52,240 bases of DNA from Candolleomyces eurysporus. Its lineage: Eukaryota > Basidiomycota > Agaricomycetes > Agaricales > Psathyrellaceae. Below are positions 35,096 to 46,507 of the stretch, piece after piece; the first letter of the stretch is position 1; every line of letters starts with the position of its first letter. The position numbers were made by a program, and so were the translations under genes. The DNA lies in NCBI GenBank assembly GCA_027579435.1, contig JANBPK010001087.1:1-52240 (forward strand), in the 5' to 3' direction. Under the pieces are notes generated by a model that was not told the DNA's origin, did not search any database, and saw only the letters and a program-made list of their open reading frames with translations.

Positions 35096-35970
35096 TTCAA
35101 CACTAAACACATGTCTACGTGAAGATATGGCTATAGGCTCTCGTTTTGTTTGATATATCTAACTTATTCGCTTTCGTTTCACTTGCATTTTTACCCCTTG
35201 TTTTCTTTTCTGTTATGCTTCTTTCATATGGCCTTTGTTGATCGTCTTCTTTCGTCGGTCGTCTGTGACGGTTAACTTTTACGTGTTCTGGTTTCCACTT
35301 GTTGTCACCTCTCGCTCTCTCTCATTGCTCCGCTGTCGTTACTCCATCACCTCATTTACGGTCTCAGTGATTAATTTATGCACCTACTTACTGTCTTATG
35401 CTTAAACCTACCTATATCCATCCTCTATAGCGTCCATATCATACCACACTGTTACATCAATATATGCACTCCACTATAATTGCCTTCCTCATCTCCTGCT
35501 TTGCGAATTATTAATCAAGGGTGACTGCCTTCTATTCCTTCCTGCTCTCTGCAATCCCCAATGTCAATTTCTCTTGTTGCATTTCTTACATTTTTCTTTT
35601 CATCATCTTGTTCTTCTGTGTCTTTTAGGATGAGCATGGTGTGTCCTCCATCATCAACATATTAAGTCAGTGCAAGTAGAGAAAGCAATAGACATATCTT
35701 GGTGTGTAGCTTTACACCTCCAAGACAACACCACACTATGGCACACAAAACACATCATCAGGTGTCCAGGGAACACACCTGTGGCAGTGAGGAGAATGGG
35801 GACCAGCAACACCCCAAAAAGGCCTCTTAATATGCTGCTTGATAGCTCACTACACACATGCTCAATGGTGCAGTTCAGCGTCAAGTAGTTCAACCCATTT
35901 TTGGTCTGCCCATAGCTATACAAAGTTGTCCTTTCCTCCCTTCATGCAGGACAGAGCATAACTGATTCTG
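35096..35970. other. 3' flank of the unknown gene and relic repeat, no gene seen
   Basis: T/C-rich 3' flank to about 35640. From 35650 to 35900 there is a relic repeat related to 25198-25262. A minus-strand open frame (35923-35654) crosses it but no family is recognised. Confidence 0.4.
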
Positions 35971-35975
35971 ACTCC

Positions 35976-36339
35976 TTAATCTGTTTCTCCAACTGCTCTG
36001 AAGTATAGTTTCAGTGCAGAAATGAAACCTTGAACCCTTTCAGGTTCTCCTTGGAAGTATTCTGGGGCATCTGGTTTTATTTTGGGTTTTGCTGTGTCTT
36101 GTTTTTGTATTCTTCCCAAGTGGAGTGCTTGTTCATTCAGGGCTACTTGTTCAGTCATGACCTTTGATTGAGTTTCAGCTTCTTCTGCCATTTTCCTTGT
36201 ATTGACAGCAACTCTTTCTGAGCTGTCAAAAAGAGGTTGCAAGGCTTCTTTGAGGGCTACAATCAAGATAGCACATAGGACTGTGACTGTGACTTGGGTC
36301 AAGGTCTGTCCTAATGCAGTTGTGAGAGCCATGATGTCA
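35976..36339 (-). pseudogene. Gag-like retrotransposon relic, downstream part
   Basis: The minus strand encodes a helical segment (ALKEALQPLFDSSERVA ... MAEEAETQSKVMTEQVALNE) followed by PDAPEYFQGEPERVQGFISA and LKLYF. The last part resembles the start of Ty3/gypsy-type gag domains in fungi (a charged linker, then F-x-G-x2-x-V-x2-F). It stops at TAA soon after. It flanks the left end of the hAT element and was evidently its target region. Confidence 0.45.
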
Positions 36340-36347
36340 GTGGCCAA
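36340..36347. repeat. Target site duplication of hAT element, left
   Basis: GTGGCCAA, identical to 41642-41649. An 8-bp duplication is the hallmark of hAT insertion. Confidence 0.85.
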
Positions 36348-36565
36348 TAGTGCTTTACAGGCTTGGGCTTGGCCCAAAAGCCACGGCTTAGGCCCGGCTT
36401 GGGGTGGCCAAGGCCTCTAAAAATTGCAGGCCAAGCCCTGGGCCGTACATCACAGCAGGCTGGGCTGGGCTTAGGCCCAGGCCAGGGCTTACCTTCCAAA
36501 TTAGGAAGGAATGCAAAACACTCACATAGTTGAACAAAAAAACAAATTGAATTCTATGCTAAGTA

Positions 36566-39500
36566 CTACAAAACAATATCTTCGTCATCAGAGACATCTA
36601 CATCTACCCAAGCAGAGTCCCCATCCTCCTCTTCCACCTCATTTTTGAACTCCCAGTCAGTTGTAACATCAGGCTCATGGAAAATAAGGTCAGAATTGAT
36701 AAGGGACTTCAAAATTTGAAGTGCCTCAACAATATCTGCCTTCAACAAGTTTCGGCGCTTTGAGATTGTGATGCCGGCTGCTGAGAACGCTCGCTCGCTT
36801 GAGACTGACAAGGCCATAATAGCCAAGTAGTCTTGAGCAAGTGACGCCCAAGTGGGGAGACAGCGTGCATGAGCCTATGTAATAAAAAAATTAGTAGTCA
36901 TAATGAAAACACCGAAGATGATCAACCTACCCCCCNACCATGCTACAACCGACTGTCCTGACTCCAACTCATCCTCTCCGTCAAGGTACTTGGTGAATTC
37001 TTTGAGCCATGGCTTCTCCATTGCAGACGTTGAGGTAGGCGTTGAGGTAGACAGAGGGGATGGTGATGAGGAGTCCTCATCATCAGAGAGGTCAATGTCG
37101 AGGAGGGTCTTGGAGGTGGAGGCGGCAAGGGGGCGTGCAGGAGTGTTGGCGGACTTGGAGGGATTAAGGTGCTTCCACTGCTCCTCAAACTGTTTCAGGA
37201 TGTCAGCACCCATATGACAGACATGTTAAGAAAATAAGAAACATACGATTTTCCCACACTGCATGCGCGCACTGAGTTCCAGCTCCTTGCCCCACTGCTT
37301 CTGGAAATATGATGTCTTGAGTGCAGGGCTGAGAACTCCAATAGATATTAGCTTTGGCATTGCAAAAATGTCCGAAAAAAAANTGATAACTTACTCATGG
37401 TCATGGTATAGGCATCAACAGCAGAGGTCTTGTTGTAATAAGTTGAAACCTTTGAGAGGCCAGCATTAAGGGCATCATGGAAGGATGAGTACTTCTCCTT
37501 GCTTGCGAGGGCGGTCCACGTCTTGTGAAGGCGCTCAAGGGCAGGGAGGGCATGGCAAAGTGAAGGGTTGGTCTCGGTGGAGAAGGCGTGCTGAGCGGCA
37601 TCAGCATGCTGCATTGTGTCAGAAAGAGAGTGGAATGATAGACCAAAATACACACCTTGAGAACCTTTAAGAACTCCTTCACCCTATCCCATTCGTCCTC
37701 TGAAACCCAGAGCTCCAGAAGCTCACGTTCCTTCTCTGCAGTTGGCTCCTCCTGACTGATCTTGTAGACAAAGTCATTGATGAACTGTAGAATAGTCAGT
37801 AGGTGAAAATACAAATGTGAGTTGGAAAAATGTACATCACGTAGGTTGTATGCTCGTTGGAGTATGGCGAAGGTGGACAACCAACAAACCTTCATATCGA
37901 GGATGAGTGTCAGAGGGACCTGAGCACCCTCCTTCGGCTGGAGCTGCTTTAGCAGCTCCATCTGCTTTGCAGACAATCTCACCTTGACTGCAAGCAGGCG
38001 AATAAGACCGACTTCATCTCTGATGAAGTGGGTGGTGATGTTGGCAAGGTCGGACTGGGTCTTTTCGACGTCGGCAGTGCTACTGTCAACATTGATATGG
38101 GCAGTTGAGCTGTATGTGGCAATGACAGCCTGGGTGGCAAGGTTGATGATGTGGGCTAGGCATCTAGAGGAAGACGGTGAGCTCAGAAGAAAAGGGATGG
38201 TAGAACAAATGACATACTGGATATGTCGATTTTTGTATAACCACTTCCCTGCCTTTGAATTAAGCCAGTGCTTGTTGCTGTTGATCTTATCTTGAAAGAA
38301 CTGGAGCATGGTTGTGTTATTGCTTGCGTTGTTGCACGTTACCCACCCAACCTGACTGCTGGTGACTCTTTGGAATGTCAAGTGAATAAGGGTGACGCAC
38401 CTTGTGTGTGATCCTGTATTGTTTCGCAATGTTGTAGAGGGCATGGCCAAGACAAGCGCCATCATGTGAGGTATTCATTTGGGTGAAACCGAGTAGTGCT
38501 GATTGAAGACGCCAGTCCTGCCCAGCTTGTTGCTCAATCCAATGGCCAGTAACAGCAAAGTAAGCATCACGGTTGCCAGCCTGCCATGCATCACAGGTGA
38601 GAGATATGTCACCCAGGACATTGGAGCTCTGCAAGGAGAAGGGAGGAAATGTGTTAGTAAGGGATCTATGAGCATAGTCAAAGTATACTTGTAATGTACA
38701 TTGAACTTTTCTTTGAGCTCGGTGACGTTCTTCTTGAAACATTGGAGGATGCTGTCGCGGGTGGCTCGCTTTTTGGGGATCTTGACTCCATCAGTGGCAC
38801 AGGAGGCGACGTCAATCATGTGGTGGAAGTGAGGGTGAGACAACACATCTAATGGCTGAGGGAAAGGGTGTTGGGATGTCATCAGTGAATGGAGATAATA
38901 GAAAAAAAAAGCGAAAGGGACAGTGTACCTGGTTTGTCACTATCATCCAGTCTTCAGCGGCCTCCTGAAAGAGTGCATCGGAGTACTTCAGAATGGGGGT
39001 GGGATGGTCAATGGGTTGAAGATGGCCATTGAGAGTGGTCTGGGCAGTGGTGGCGGCTTCTTGTTGGGCATCCTTACGAGCCTTGACATCCTTCGGGAGC
39101 TTTGACTGGAAGTTGTGGCACTCGCACCACTTATTATAACATTTCTACAAATAAAAAAAANTTAAAAACAATAATAGACAGGGTAGTAGCGGGCATAGAG
39201 TACCCTATGGCTGGCTTGAAGGTGGCAGCAAAGGTTGTGACCTTGTTGACAATATATTTCCTATCGGAGAATGGTTAGCATTGGGAAGGGGGGGGGTGTG
39301 GGGATGGTACACACTCCGAGATGCACATGCGGCACTTGCGGAAGAGTTCCAACCCGCCCTTGGGACCACGCTTGCCTGGCTTGTCGAAGAAGGCAGCGGT
39401 GTCAAGGGTTGGGGAAACCTTCTTAGCCAGCTCTGGCGCATCATCATCGCTCGAGTCGGACACCACGTCTGGGAGCTCGCTGTCAGAGACAAGGGGTGAT

Positions 39501-41373
39501 GCAGGGGGACCAGCAGCAGATGTGCCAGACTTGATGGTGGAGGGCTCAGTGGTGTTGTTGGTGATGCGCAGGTCACATTCTATGGCTCAAAGCACAACAA
39601 GAAGAAGAACCAAACTCTAACACCAACACACACACACAAAATAAACACACCAAGTATCTTCGGAAGATAAGAGGTGGGCAAGGGTATAGTGTAAAGCTCT
39701 AAGTCTAGCTGGACTAAGGCTTCGGAACGTAAACTTTGCAATCGCAAGTTCGAAGGGGGAGCTAAGGCTCAACCAGGTTCGATGTTATTGCTTCGGAAGC
39801 TAGGCTTTGTGGACAACAGACTTCGATGATAACGGATTCAACTTCAGAAGTGAGAACACGGTCTCGACACGATATAACTTTAACAACGCGATGAGGACAC
39901 GGCCTCTGAACGACTTCTGAACTTAAACTCACAAAAGATAACAGAAAAGCTCTCGTAGATTCGGTGGGTAACACAGACCCAGACGCAAAATACAACGCTA
40001 GCTACCCGCTATATAGATTCAGTTACTTAGAGTCCAAGATTAAATACTGTAGATAAGTTTGGCAAACACATTCAAGACAAACAGAACTATAAACACATGA
40101 AACCAGCTGGCCCAGAAAGAGATAATCACATGAGAACTCCCCAGCTCCAGAACATGGTCTCGCCTTTCCTAGACTCGCATCGAGACCCATTCAGAACCTC
40201 TGCCGAAGTGGCACTCTTTTGTCTCCACATGTTTCGGTCGTTCGGAATGAGTTCAGAGGTAAGTACCTTTGCTCCCGATCCTCCTTCTGTCTATCTGGTT
40301 GGCTGGGCACCACCCCCAAGCCCTTATTGCACCATTGCCTTGCTTCTAGGCACTCCGTATTTCTCCACATGCCATGCTCTTCTCTTTACCAAGTTCAGCT
40401 TGCGACTCTGATACCTATCGCGGGTTCCGAAGTTGCCCTTCGGCCTTTGTCTCATTCCGCATCAGTTCATACCTCAAGTCAGTTCTTCAGAAGTCTTCAA
40501 CCGAGCCGCTCTTGCTTCCGAATCCAGTAACTGTCAGGTTTAATTGACTTAACGGATTTGCCATCACGTCCTCGAAGCCACAGAGTGACGTTACACCTTC
40601 CGCTTAGCAAATGTCAGGGCAAATATTCCTTTGTAGTGTGCATATCCTCTTCCTACGCTGTACCTCGCCAGGTCGGGCGCACAGAGATGGTTCTGAATTG
40701 TTCCTCTACCCTTCGGATACGCTCGCAGGGCCTTCCTAATATAAAGCACCGCTGCTGAACCGTTGTACTTAGGTCTCTGAGCCAGATCCCTGAGGTCTGC
40801 TAAGTCGGAAGCCAGGAACCGCTTCGACTATTGGTTTTGCAATGTTCCAAAGACATGCTGAATTCTAATTGTCTCTATCGCATCACAGTATTTTAATTCA
40901 GAATCGCTTCTGAAGAAAAGTTCTATAAATTTGCGATTTTTATGAGGGTATGTGAGTAAGCGTCGCATCATTGGGAGTTGAGGTTGACGTGGCCAAGCAA
41001 GCTAGTAGGCCAAATGAAGAAACAGGAACAATAAACAAAATTGTGGGTGCTCACCTTTTTTTCCAGTCCTGCGCTTCTTGCAAGTGGGTGCACCTGCGTT
41101 GGACGCAGAGGAGAGCTGCGCATTGTCGTCGTTTTCCTCTATGTCCTCACAGGTGGCGGACCCTGCACAAGTGGAGGTACAAGAAGAAGGGTGAGCACCA
41201 GCTATGCCAGCAGAGCTGTGGGCGCTGACAGCCTGGGAATTGACGTTGGTTTGGGCACTTGCACGGGCTTCTTGGTGAGAAGTCATCTCGACATCTCTGT
41301 CATTGTCGGGGTCGGTAACTCGGAAACTGGCACGTCGAGTACGTTTGTTGGTGGCTGCCTTAGTGCTTGACAT
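36566..41373 (-). pseudogene. hAT transposase gene, split by LTR
   Basis: Minus-strand, many short introns. Exon 1 (41373-41055) starts MSSTKAATNKRTRR and ends in a basic CKKRRTGKK. Exon 2 starts at 41001 and is interrupted after about 30 bases by an LTR, resuming at 39561. Next come a BED-like KCRMC...KYIVNKVTTF and CECH segment (about 39330-39090), the catalytic core with LGDISLTCDAW (first Asp) near 38620, GWVTCNNASNN near 38345, and the C-terminal dimerisation motif SVSSERAFSAAG at about 36800. Where hAT enzymes have TxDNAxN the second acid is Asn here. The insertion alone makes it non-functional. One junction, after the KCRMCISE segment, did not splice cleanly. Confidence 0.75.
39562..40970 (+). 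repeat. Solo LTR, family 2, inside the transposase exon
   Basis: Begins TGATGCGCAGG and ends GTCGCATCA, 1409 bp, related to 20815-22166. Flanked by TTGG on both sides (39558-39561 and 40971-40974), a 4-bp target duplication. No internal retroelement coding sequence, so it is a solo LTR. Removing it plus one TTGG copy rejoins the transposase reading frame. Confidence 0.85.
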
Positions 41374-41641
41374 CAGATTGACTTGATTAACACTGATATG
41401 AACTGTGACCGAAAGGCTCCCAGCAAATTTTTAAAATTTGATGCAGGCGCTTTTGCAGCTGTGGCTGCCAGTTATTGATTGTCAAGAGATGCCAGCCCAA
41501 GCCAATGGCTTGGGTCATCAAGCCAGGCCCAAACCCAGGCCAGGCCTCTTCCTGAGCTGATGGGAGGCCCAGCTTGGCTCGACCTGTAAGTGCACAGCCT
41601 GGCTCGGCCTGTGGCTTCAAGCCCAAGCCTGTAAGGCACTA

Positions 41642-41649
41642 GTGGCCAA
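41642..41649. repeat. Target site duplication of hAT element, right
   Basis: GTGGCCAA, identical to 36340-36347. Confidence 0.85.
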
Positions 41650-42894
41650 GTGTCCAACTCAATCACTGATGGTATTGCAGATGGTGTCTGTTGTGGGTAA
41701 TGTACTCTGTTCCCCCTCCTCCTATTTGCTATTGACAAGCACAACCAGCAAACTCTTTGTCCTTATTTCAATCAACACAAATCTTCACCTTATTTCTTTC
41801 TTTTCTTTTTTCTCTCTTTAATTTAGCCAAGTAAACTACTAAAAACAGTGTTTGTTGTGCATCAAGAAGTATCTACCAAATTGTACAATAAGTAAATCTT
41901 TGCAAAGTCATTGAAAGTTGCAAACCTGTCTATTTGCACACCAAATCTAGTGTACAAATAAACAGAATCAATCAGCACGGTTTGGAATTGCCCCGCAGAA
42001 CCGGTAAGGCAAGTCTGATCCACATCAAGAACATCATCGAGGCTTCTCTTCCATTCTTACAAGTCCTAGATAGTTCTTTCTCTTTCTTTCAACTTCTATT
42101 TCCCTCTTGCAGAATCTTTTAGATACTTGTAGTCTGTAGAAGGCTGGAAGCAAACATGTATATAAGTCTAACTGTAGATACCTCAAATGGACAAGCTAAA
42201 TCAATCTCATCAAATCCTTCTTGCGCTTCGTGCTGTGACACATTTGAGTCCCTAACTAATGCACTACACTAGTTTGGTTCTCAGGGAATTGCATCAGATA
42301 TTTAGTTACTTCTTACACCTTCCTAAATTTGCATTTACATGTGTGTGACCTAAACTCTGAACTAATCCAAGCTCCAGGTGTATTCATTGGAATACACCAA
42401 TATTAAGACTATAAGCTAGACTTAACAGTGTCCATTGTGATTTAGGTTTATTTGCCAAAAGGAAGTATTTGATTTGGGTGAGCTTGTTCTTTTGTTATGT
42501 TGATACTCCTAAACGATGTAGGAGTGAGGTGTATTCAAGTTCTTGACACGAGATCCAATTTGCGTGCAATGGCATACATGAAGTAGGAACTACAGAGACC
42601 AGAGAGTCCATGAGACAAGTCCAAGGGATTGTAACAGCATGTATCCCAAGGGAATAAATTTTTGGGTGGTTGTTTGGTGAAGAGGTCGGGATGGTGCAAG
42701 CAACTGCTGAAGGCATGCCAACATCATGTTGTCATGTATGGTATCAAACATAGGTCCAGGTGCAAATGTTGGAGGCTGTTGAGACAAATGGTAGGAGTGC
42801 AGCAGATGAATGATAGGATCAGGGAAGGTAGGATCCAAGACCGATGGTTGGGGATCAGTGTAAAATGAATTACCAGCTGGCCCTGGATTAGCAT
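41650..42894. other. CpG-poor region right of the hAT element
   Basis: The first about 95 bp (41744-41650, minus) are a short open segment ending ...PSVIELDT that abuts the duplication and is probably the upstream part of the gag-like relic at 35976-36339; the joining frame is not clear. From about 41760 to 42890 no gene is seen. Short minus-strand open frames at 42838-42495 overlap each other and have no recognisable domain. Confidence 0.4.
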
Positions 42895-42904
42895 GTCTTG
42901 CTCA

Positions 42905-44050
42905 GTATTAAGATACAGAGGGTTTGTTCTCCTGGTGAGGCTTCAAGGCAGGAGCAGCTGTGCCATGTGAGGAATTTTCTTCATTCTTGGATTCCTGTCT
43001 GTTTGAGGATGGCTCTGTTCTGGGATATGGGGAATTGATTGATGGGGACTCCTGTGGTCTTCTAAAAGGGTTACTGACTGGTTTAGCCATAGGGTGGCAA
43101 GGTGCATTCAAGATTGAGGAAGGACTAGAGGGAACTGGTGCAAACCTGCTTGTAGCAGGTTCTCCTGGACTATAGGTATTGGCCTCAGGAATAGGTGCCT
43201 GTGCTTGGAACGGAGTAGGAGCAGGACCAGTTGGCACTTGGAAAGGAGTTGAGCTTCCAGCAGGAGGGTGAATCCTTGAGGAGTAAATTCAAGGAACTTC
43301 TTTCAGAGGTTGTTTACCCTTCACTCCTCTGCTTTCCTCTCTGTTCTCATCTACCAGCCAGTCAGAGATGTACACTGAGAAATTCTCAACTTGGAAGCAA
43401 AAGTTAGCTCCAAGTATTTTGAAGTCCAATGTTTCCCAATATTGCAAAGGTTTGTTTTACTGCCCCCAGGTGGGAACATCAGGACAAACCTTAGGCAATA
43501 TGATCAATGTCTTGGTTGTGATAGTATTGCGAGTGTGCTTTAGTAGTTCTTGCAAGTCTTCTAAATGTTGATATTTAACTGAGTGAGCTCAGAGTCCATC
43601 AGGAGAAGTGTATTGAATGACCTCATTTAGGAGAAGGTTGAGAAGTTGTAATTCCTTCTTGAAGTAGATCTGTTCACTATAAGATAAGTGCTGGTCGACA
43701 ATCTCTTTGGGATTTCCTATTCCATCTATCCCTAATTGGAGCAAAGTCTTGTACTTTGCACATGTATCCATTTGGGAGGGATCCTTTGAAAAAACAAACA
43801 TGGGTTGGAGCGATATCATCCTTAACCTTATGGGGTCAAATGATCCAAGGGAGTGGACAGAGAGTCTCAAAGGGAGACCCAAGGGTCTTAATTCTGTAGC
43901 AGGGAGATCTGATAAGGGATTTACTTCTGGATCTGTCTCACCAGTAGCTCGTATAGGTTGATGCTGCAAAGGGTGCATGGCACTAAAGTTCTCTGGGGAC
44001 CAAGTGGTTCTCCATGAGTCATTTAAGAACAACTCATCATCTTTAATTGT
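42905..44050 (-). pseudogene. Decayed gene, possibly gag-like
   Basis: On the minus strand, long open segments alternate with isolated stops, mostly staying in one frame. A helical N-terminal part (YKTLLQLGIDGIGNPKEIVD, then QIYFKKELQLLNLLLNEVIQ) is followed by TGA, then DFKILGANFCFQVENFSVYI, another TGA, and a Pro/Ser-rich C-terminal part (43237-42908). Several stops are TGA or TAA that single C to T changes could produce from CGA or CAA. No family is recognised; a transposon gag-like gene is a guess from context. Confidence 0.4.
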
Positions 44051-44132
44051 TGAGAATGCTGGATTTGCATTATGTTGTCCTAGGATGGTTGGGACAATTT
44101 CTGATTGATTGGTGTGTTCTTTATTCTGGTAT

Positions 44133-44405
44133 CACTGTAGTTTTTTNATGTGTTTGTTCAATGAGCACATCTTAAGCAAATCAGGTGCGAGGAATGCATT
44201 TGTTTACAGTTTGTGTTTAATGTGCCTACATTGGACACATATTGAGCAAAGTTTTAGTGGCGGCAGAAGGAGGCCAGACACATGCAATGCAAATTTGAAT
44301 TTGCCTAGCTTGAACATTTGTATTGTAGATGGTAGACAAATTCAACCCTTGCATTTGGTTTGCTTAAAATGTGCTCTTTGAACAAACACATCAAAAACCA
44401 CAGTG
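44133..44405 (+). mobile_element. CACTA-like MITE, copy A
   Basis: 273 bp, ends CACTGTAG...CCACAGTG, with terminal inverted repeats of about 50 bp that include TGTGTTTGTTCAATGAGCAC against its mirror near 44390. Flanked by TAT at 44130-44132 and 44406-44408, a 3-bp target duplication. Ends beginning CACTG plus a 3-bp duplication fit the EnSpm/CACTA superfamily. It is non-coding. Confidence 0.8.
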
Positions 44406-45272
44406 TATTGGGAGTCAATTTGAGATTGATCAATGATCTGGGAATCATTAGGAGTGGGGGAATGATCCAGTTCCACGAGAAGTATTGAGTGAATTCAGAG
44501 TCACCCAGTTTGTGATACTTGATTTGAGGCAGTGAAAGATGGATTTAGGGGGTGTGAGCAATACTGAGATTCTAGTTCCCAATGTGTCTACCAATGTTAT
44601 GACTCCTAGATGGTTGTTATAATTGGTGTATTTTATTGAATACACAAGGTAGCTTGGGTTTAGAGCTTATAACATTCAAGTATGTACTTGCTACTTTGGG
44701 TGGTAAGTTAATGCTTTGAATTGGGTCTACTCACTTAAACAACTTTCAAGTAGCATAGTGCGTTACTTGAAATGTGAGAGCCTTATAGTGCAAAGCAATG
44801 TGAGACTTAATGATAGACTGTAGTGGAGTTAAAGCAGATGTATTCCTAGACTAGCTAGAACAAGTATTTATATATATATATATCATTCATTCTTCTGGGA
44901 TTCACCAGTAACTAAGAGAAAGTAAGTGAATCTAATGGAATCTAACAGAAAATTCAGGAAGAGTATGGCAGTGTAGAGAAGGCAGATGCAGGTTCAAGTG
45001 GAATCTGGCTGGTGAGCACTTCCACCAGAGTTGATCCGCACTTATTGGACCTGATCAGGGTTCACAATGTTAGAACGAGAAGCTTAAGGAGCTTTGCTCT
45101 AACTGTGACATTTGTACAGAGCACTAGATTTGTTCATGTCAAAACTAATAGTACATTTGAGAAAATTCAGTATTTTATAGTAATTTTTTGTAAAAGAAAA
45201 GAAAAAGAGATTTCTGTGAATTGTTGAACAAAAGAGATAAAGAAAAAAATGTTATATTAGGTGGGAAAGCCT
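44406..45272. other. CpG-poor, no gene seen
   Basis: Includes a (TA)n run near 44868-44883. No domain-like frame and no clear match to the other repeats in the window. Confidence 0.4.
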
Positions 45273-46507
45273 TGGATGACAATTTTGCTAGTGAATAAGT
45301 CAGTGAAGACAGCTAGGTAGTAGACCTATACATGACAGACTTACTGATAAGAAGGATCTTTGAGAAGTTGGGAAACTATAAGAGCTGGAGTATTCCCTGA
45401 CTGCCAACTAAGCAGACTCCCCAGTGAGAACATGAAAGACAAGTAAGACAGTTCAACAATGGTACTTTAAGTTTGTGAAGGCCTTGTGGGTGCATCTGAA
45501 ACATCTACAACTAGAATTAAAGCTATCCAATATGCCTGACCTGGCGAGGGACAGTATCAAAGGGGGTTATGCATACTACAAGGGAATTTGCCCTGACATT
45601 GCTAAGCAGGAAGTCTTTGTGAAGCAGCTGATGGCTTCAAGAACTTGATTGTCAATCCGCTAAGTCAATAAGCACTCATCTTACCATCTTTGGAAGGCAG
45701 TGGTGTTAGTTGATCAGTTTTGGAAGATTGTCTGAAGTTTGCAAACCTATATGGAAAATTAGAAAGCATGACTAAAGCTTATGTGGTCATCAACCTGAAG
45801 CTCAGTCAGCCTGTCTGTAGCCAAGAGATAGAAAGAGTCAGCAGAGCAGTGAAGTAGTATGGCTTGGTGGAGCCAAGCACCCAAAACTTGAATCAATTCG
45901 CCAGATTAGGGTTGTGAATGGAAAGGTGGGCTCTCCAGGAGCAATCCTCAGTGAATATCCATGTGGACTCAACAACAGCTGCATCCAGAACAGGTTTGCA
46001 AAGAGCCTGGGCTGTGTTCTAAAATTTGAGACTCAACTCTCAGTCTTGGATACTGTCATATGATTGTGTTTCTTATCTCTCTTTGTCTCTGTCATCTGTA
46101 CAAGAGCCATCTGTTATTGAGACAGAGTGTTTAAGTTTTTGCAAAGTCAATCAGAGTTGTGTTGCTAGCATTTATTAACTTGTTCTTGGGTTAAAGTTGC
46201 TTGAGGCCATGTTCCTTTGTTTGTGAAGTTATCCGTTTGTCTCAAATCCCACTATGTGTCAGCAAAGTTGATTTGCAAAGCATAAATATTGTTGCTGGTT
46301 GAGCCTTAGCTCCCCCTCAAACTTGCGATTGTACAAGAAGAGTTCTAGAACCCTCTGTTGACTAGACTTAGAGCTTTTACTTATACCCCCTTGCCTGCCT
46401 TTATCTTCACAAAGGTATTTGGTGTGTTGTGGTGTTGTGGTATTGAGTGTGTGTTTGAGTTCTATGGTTTTGTTGTTAGAACACCCTAGTTTGCTGCCTG
46501 CACATCA
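45273..46507 (-). repeat. LTR family 2, minus strand, inserted in LTR-1
   Basis: Reverse complement of the 20815-22166 LTR. TGATGTGCAGG begins (minus) at 46507, the GTTGAGCCTTAGCTCCCCCT block lies near 46300, and the far end is near 45273 with a diverged CA. On its right is the LTR-1b fragment 46508-47255. The boundary at 45273 is approximate and no target duplication is clear. Confidence 0.6.

Larger units (their letters stand above)
36348..41641 (-). mobile_element. hAT-family DNA transposon, interrupted by a solo LTR
   Basis: Left end TAGTGCTTTACAGGCTTGGG and the reverse complement of the right end TAGTGCCTTACAGGCTTGGG match at 19 of 20 positions and begin TAGNG as hAT termini do. Both ends are flanked by GTGGCCAA (8 bp, perfect). 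Subterminal regions (36348-36500 and 41500-41641) are rich in GGCTTGGGC/GCCCAAGCC motifs, likely transposase-binding sites. The element carries one transposase gene on the minus strand. Total length is 5294 bp; without the inserted LTR and its 4-bp duplication it would be 3881 bp. Confidence 0.9.
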
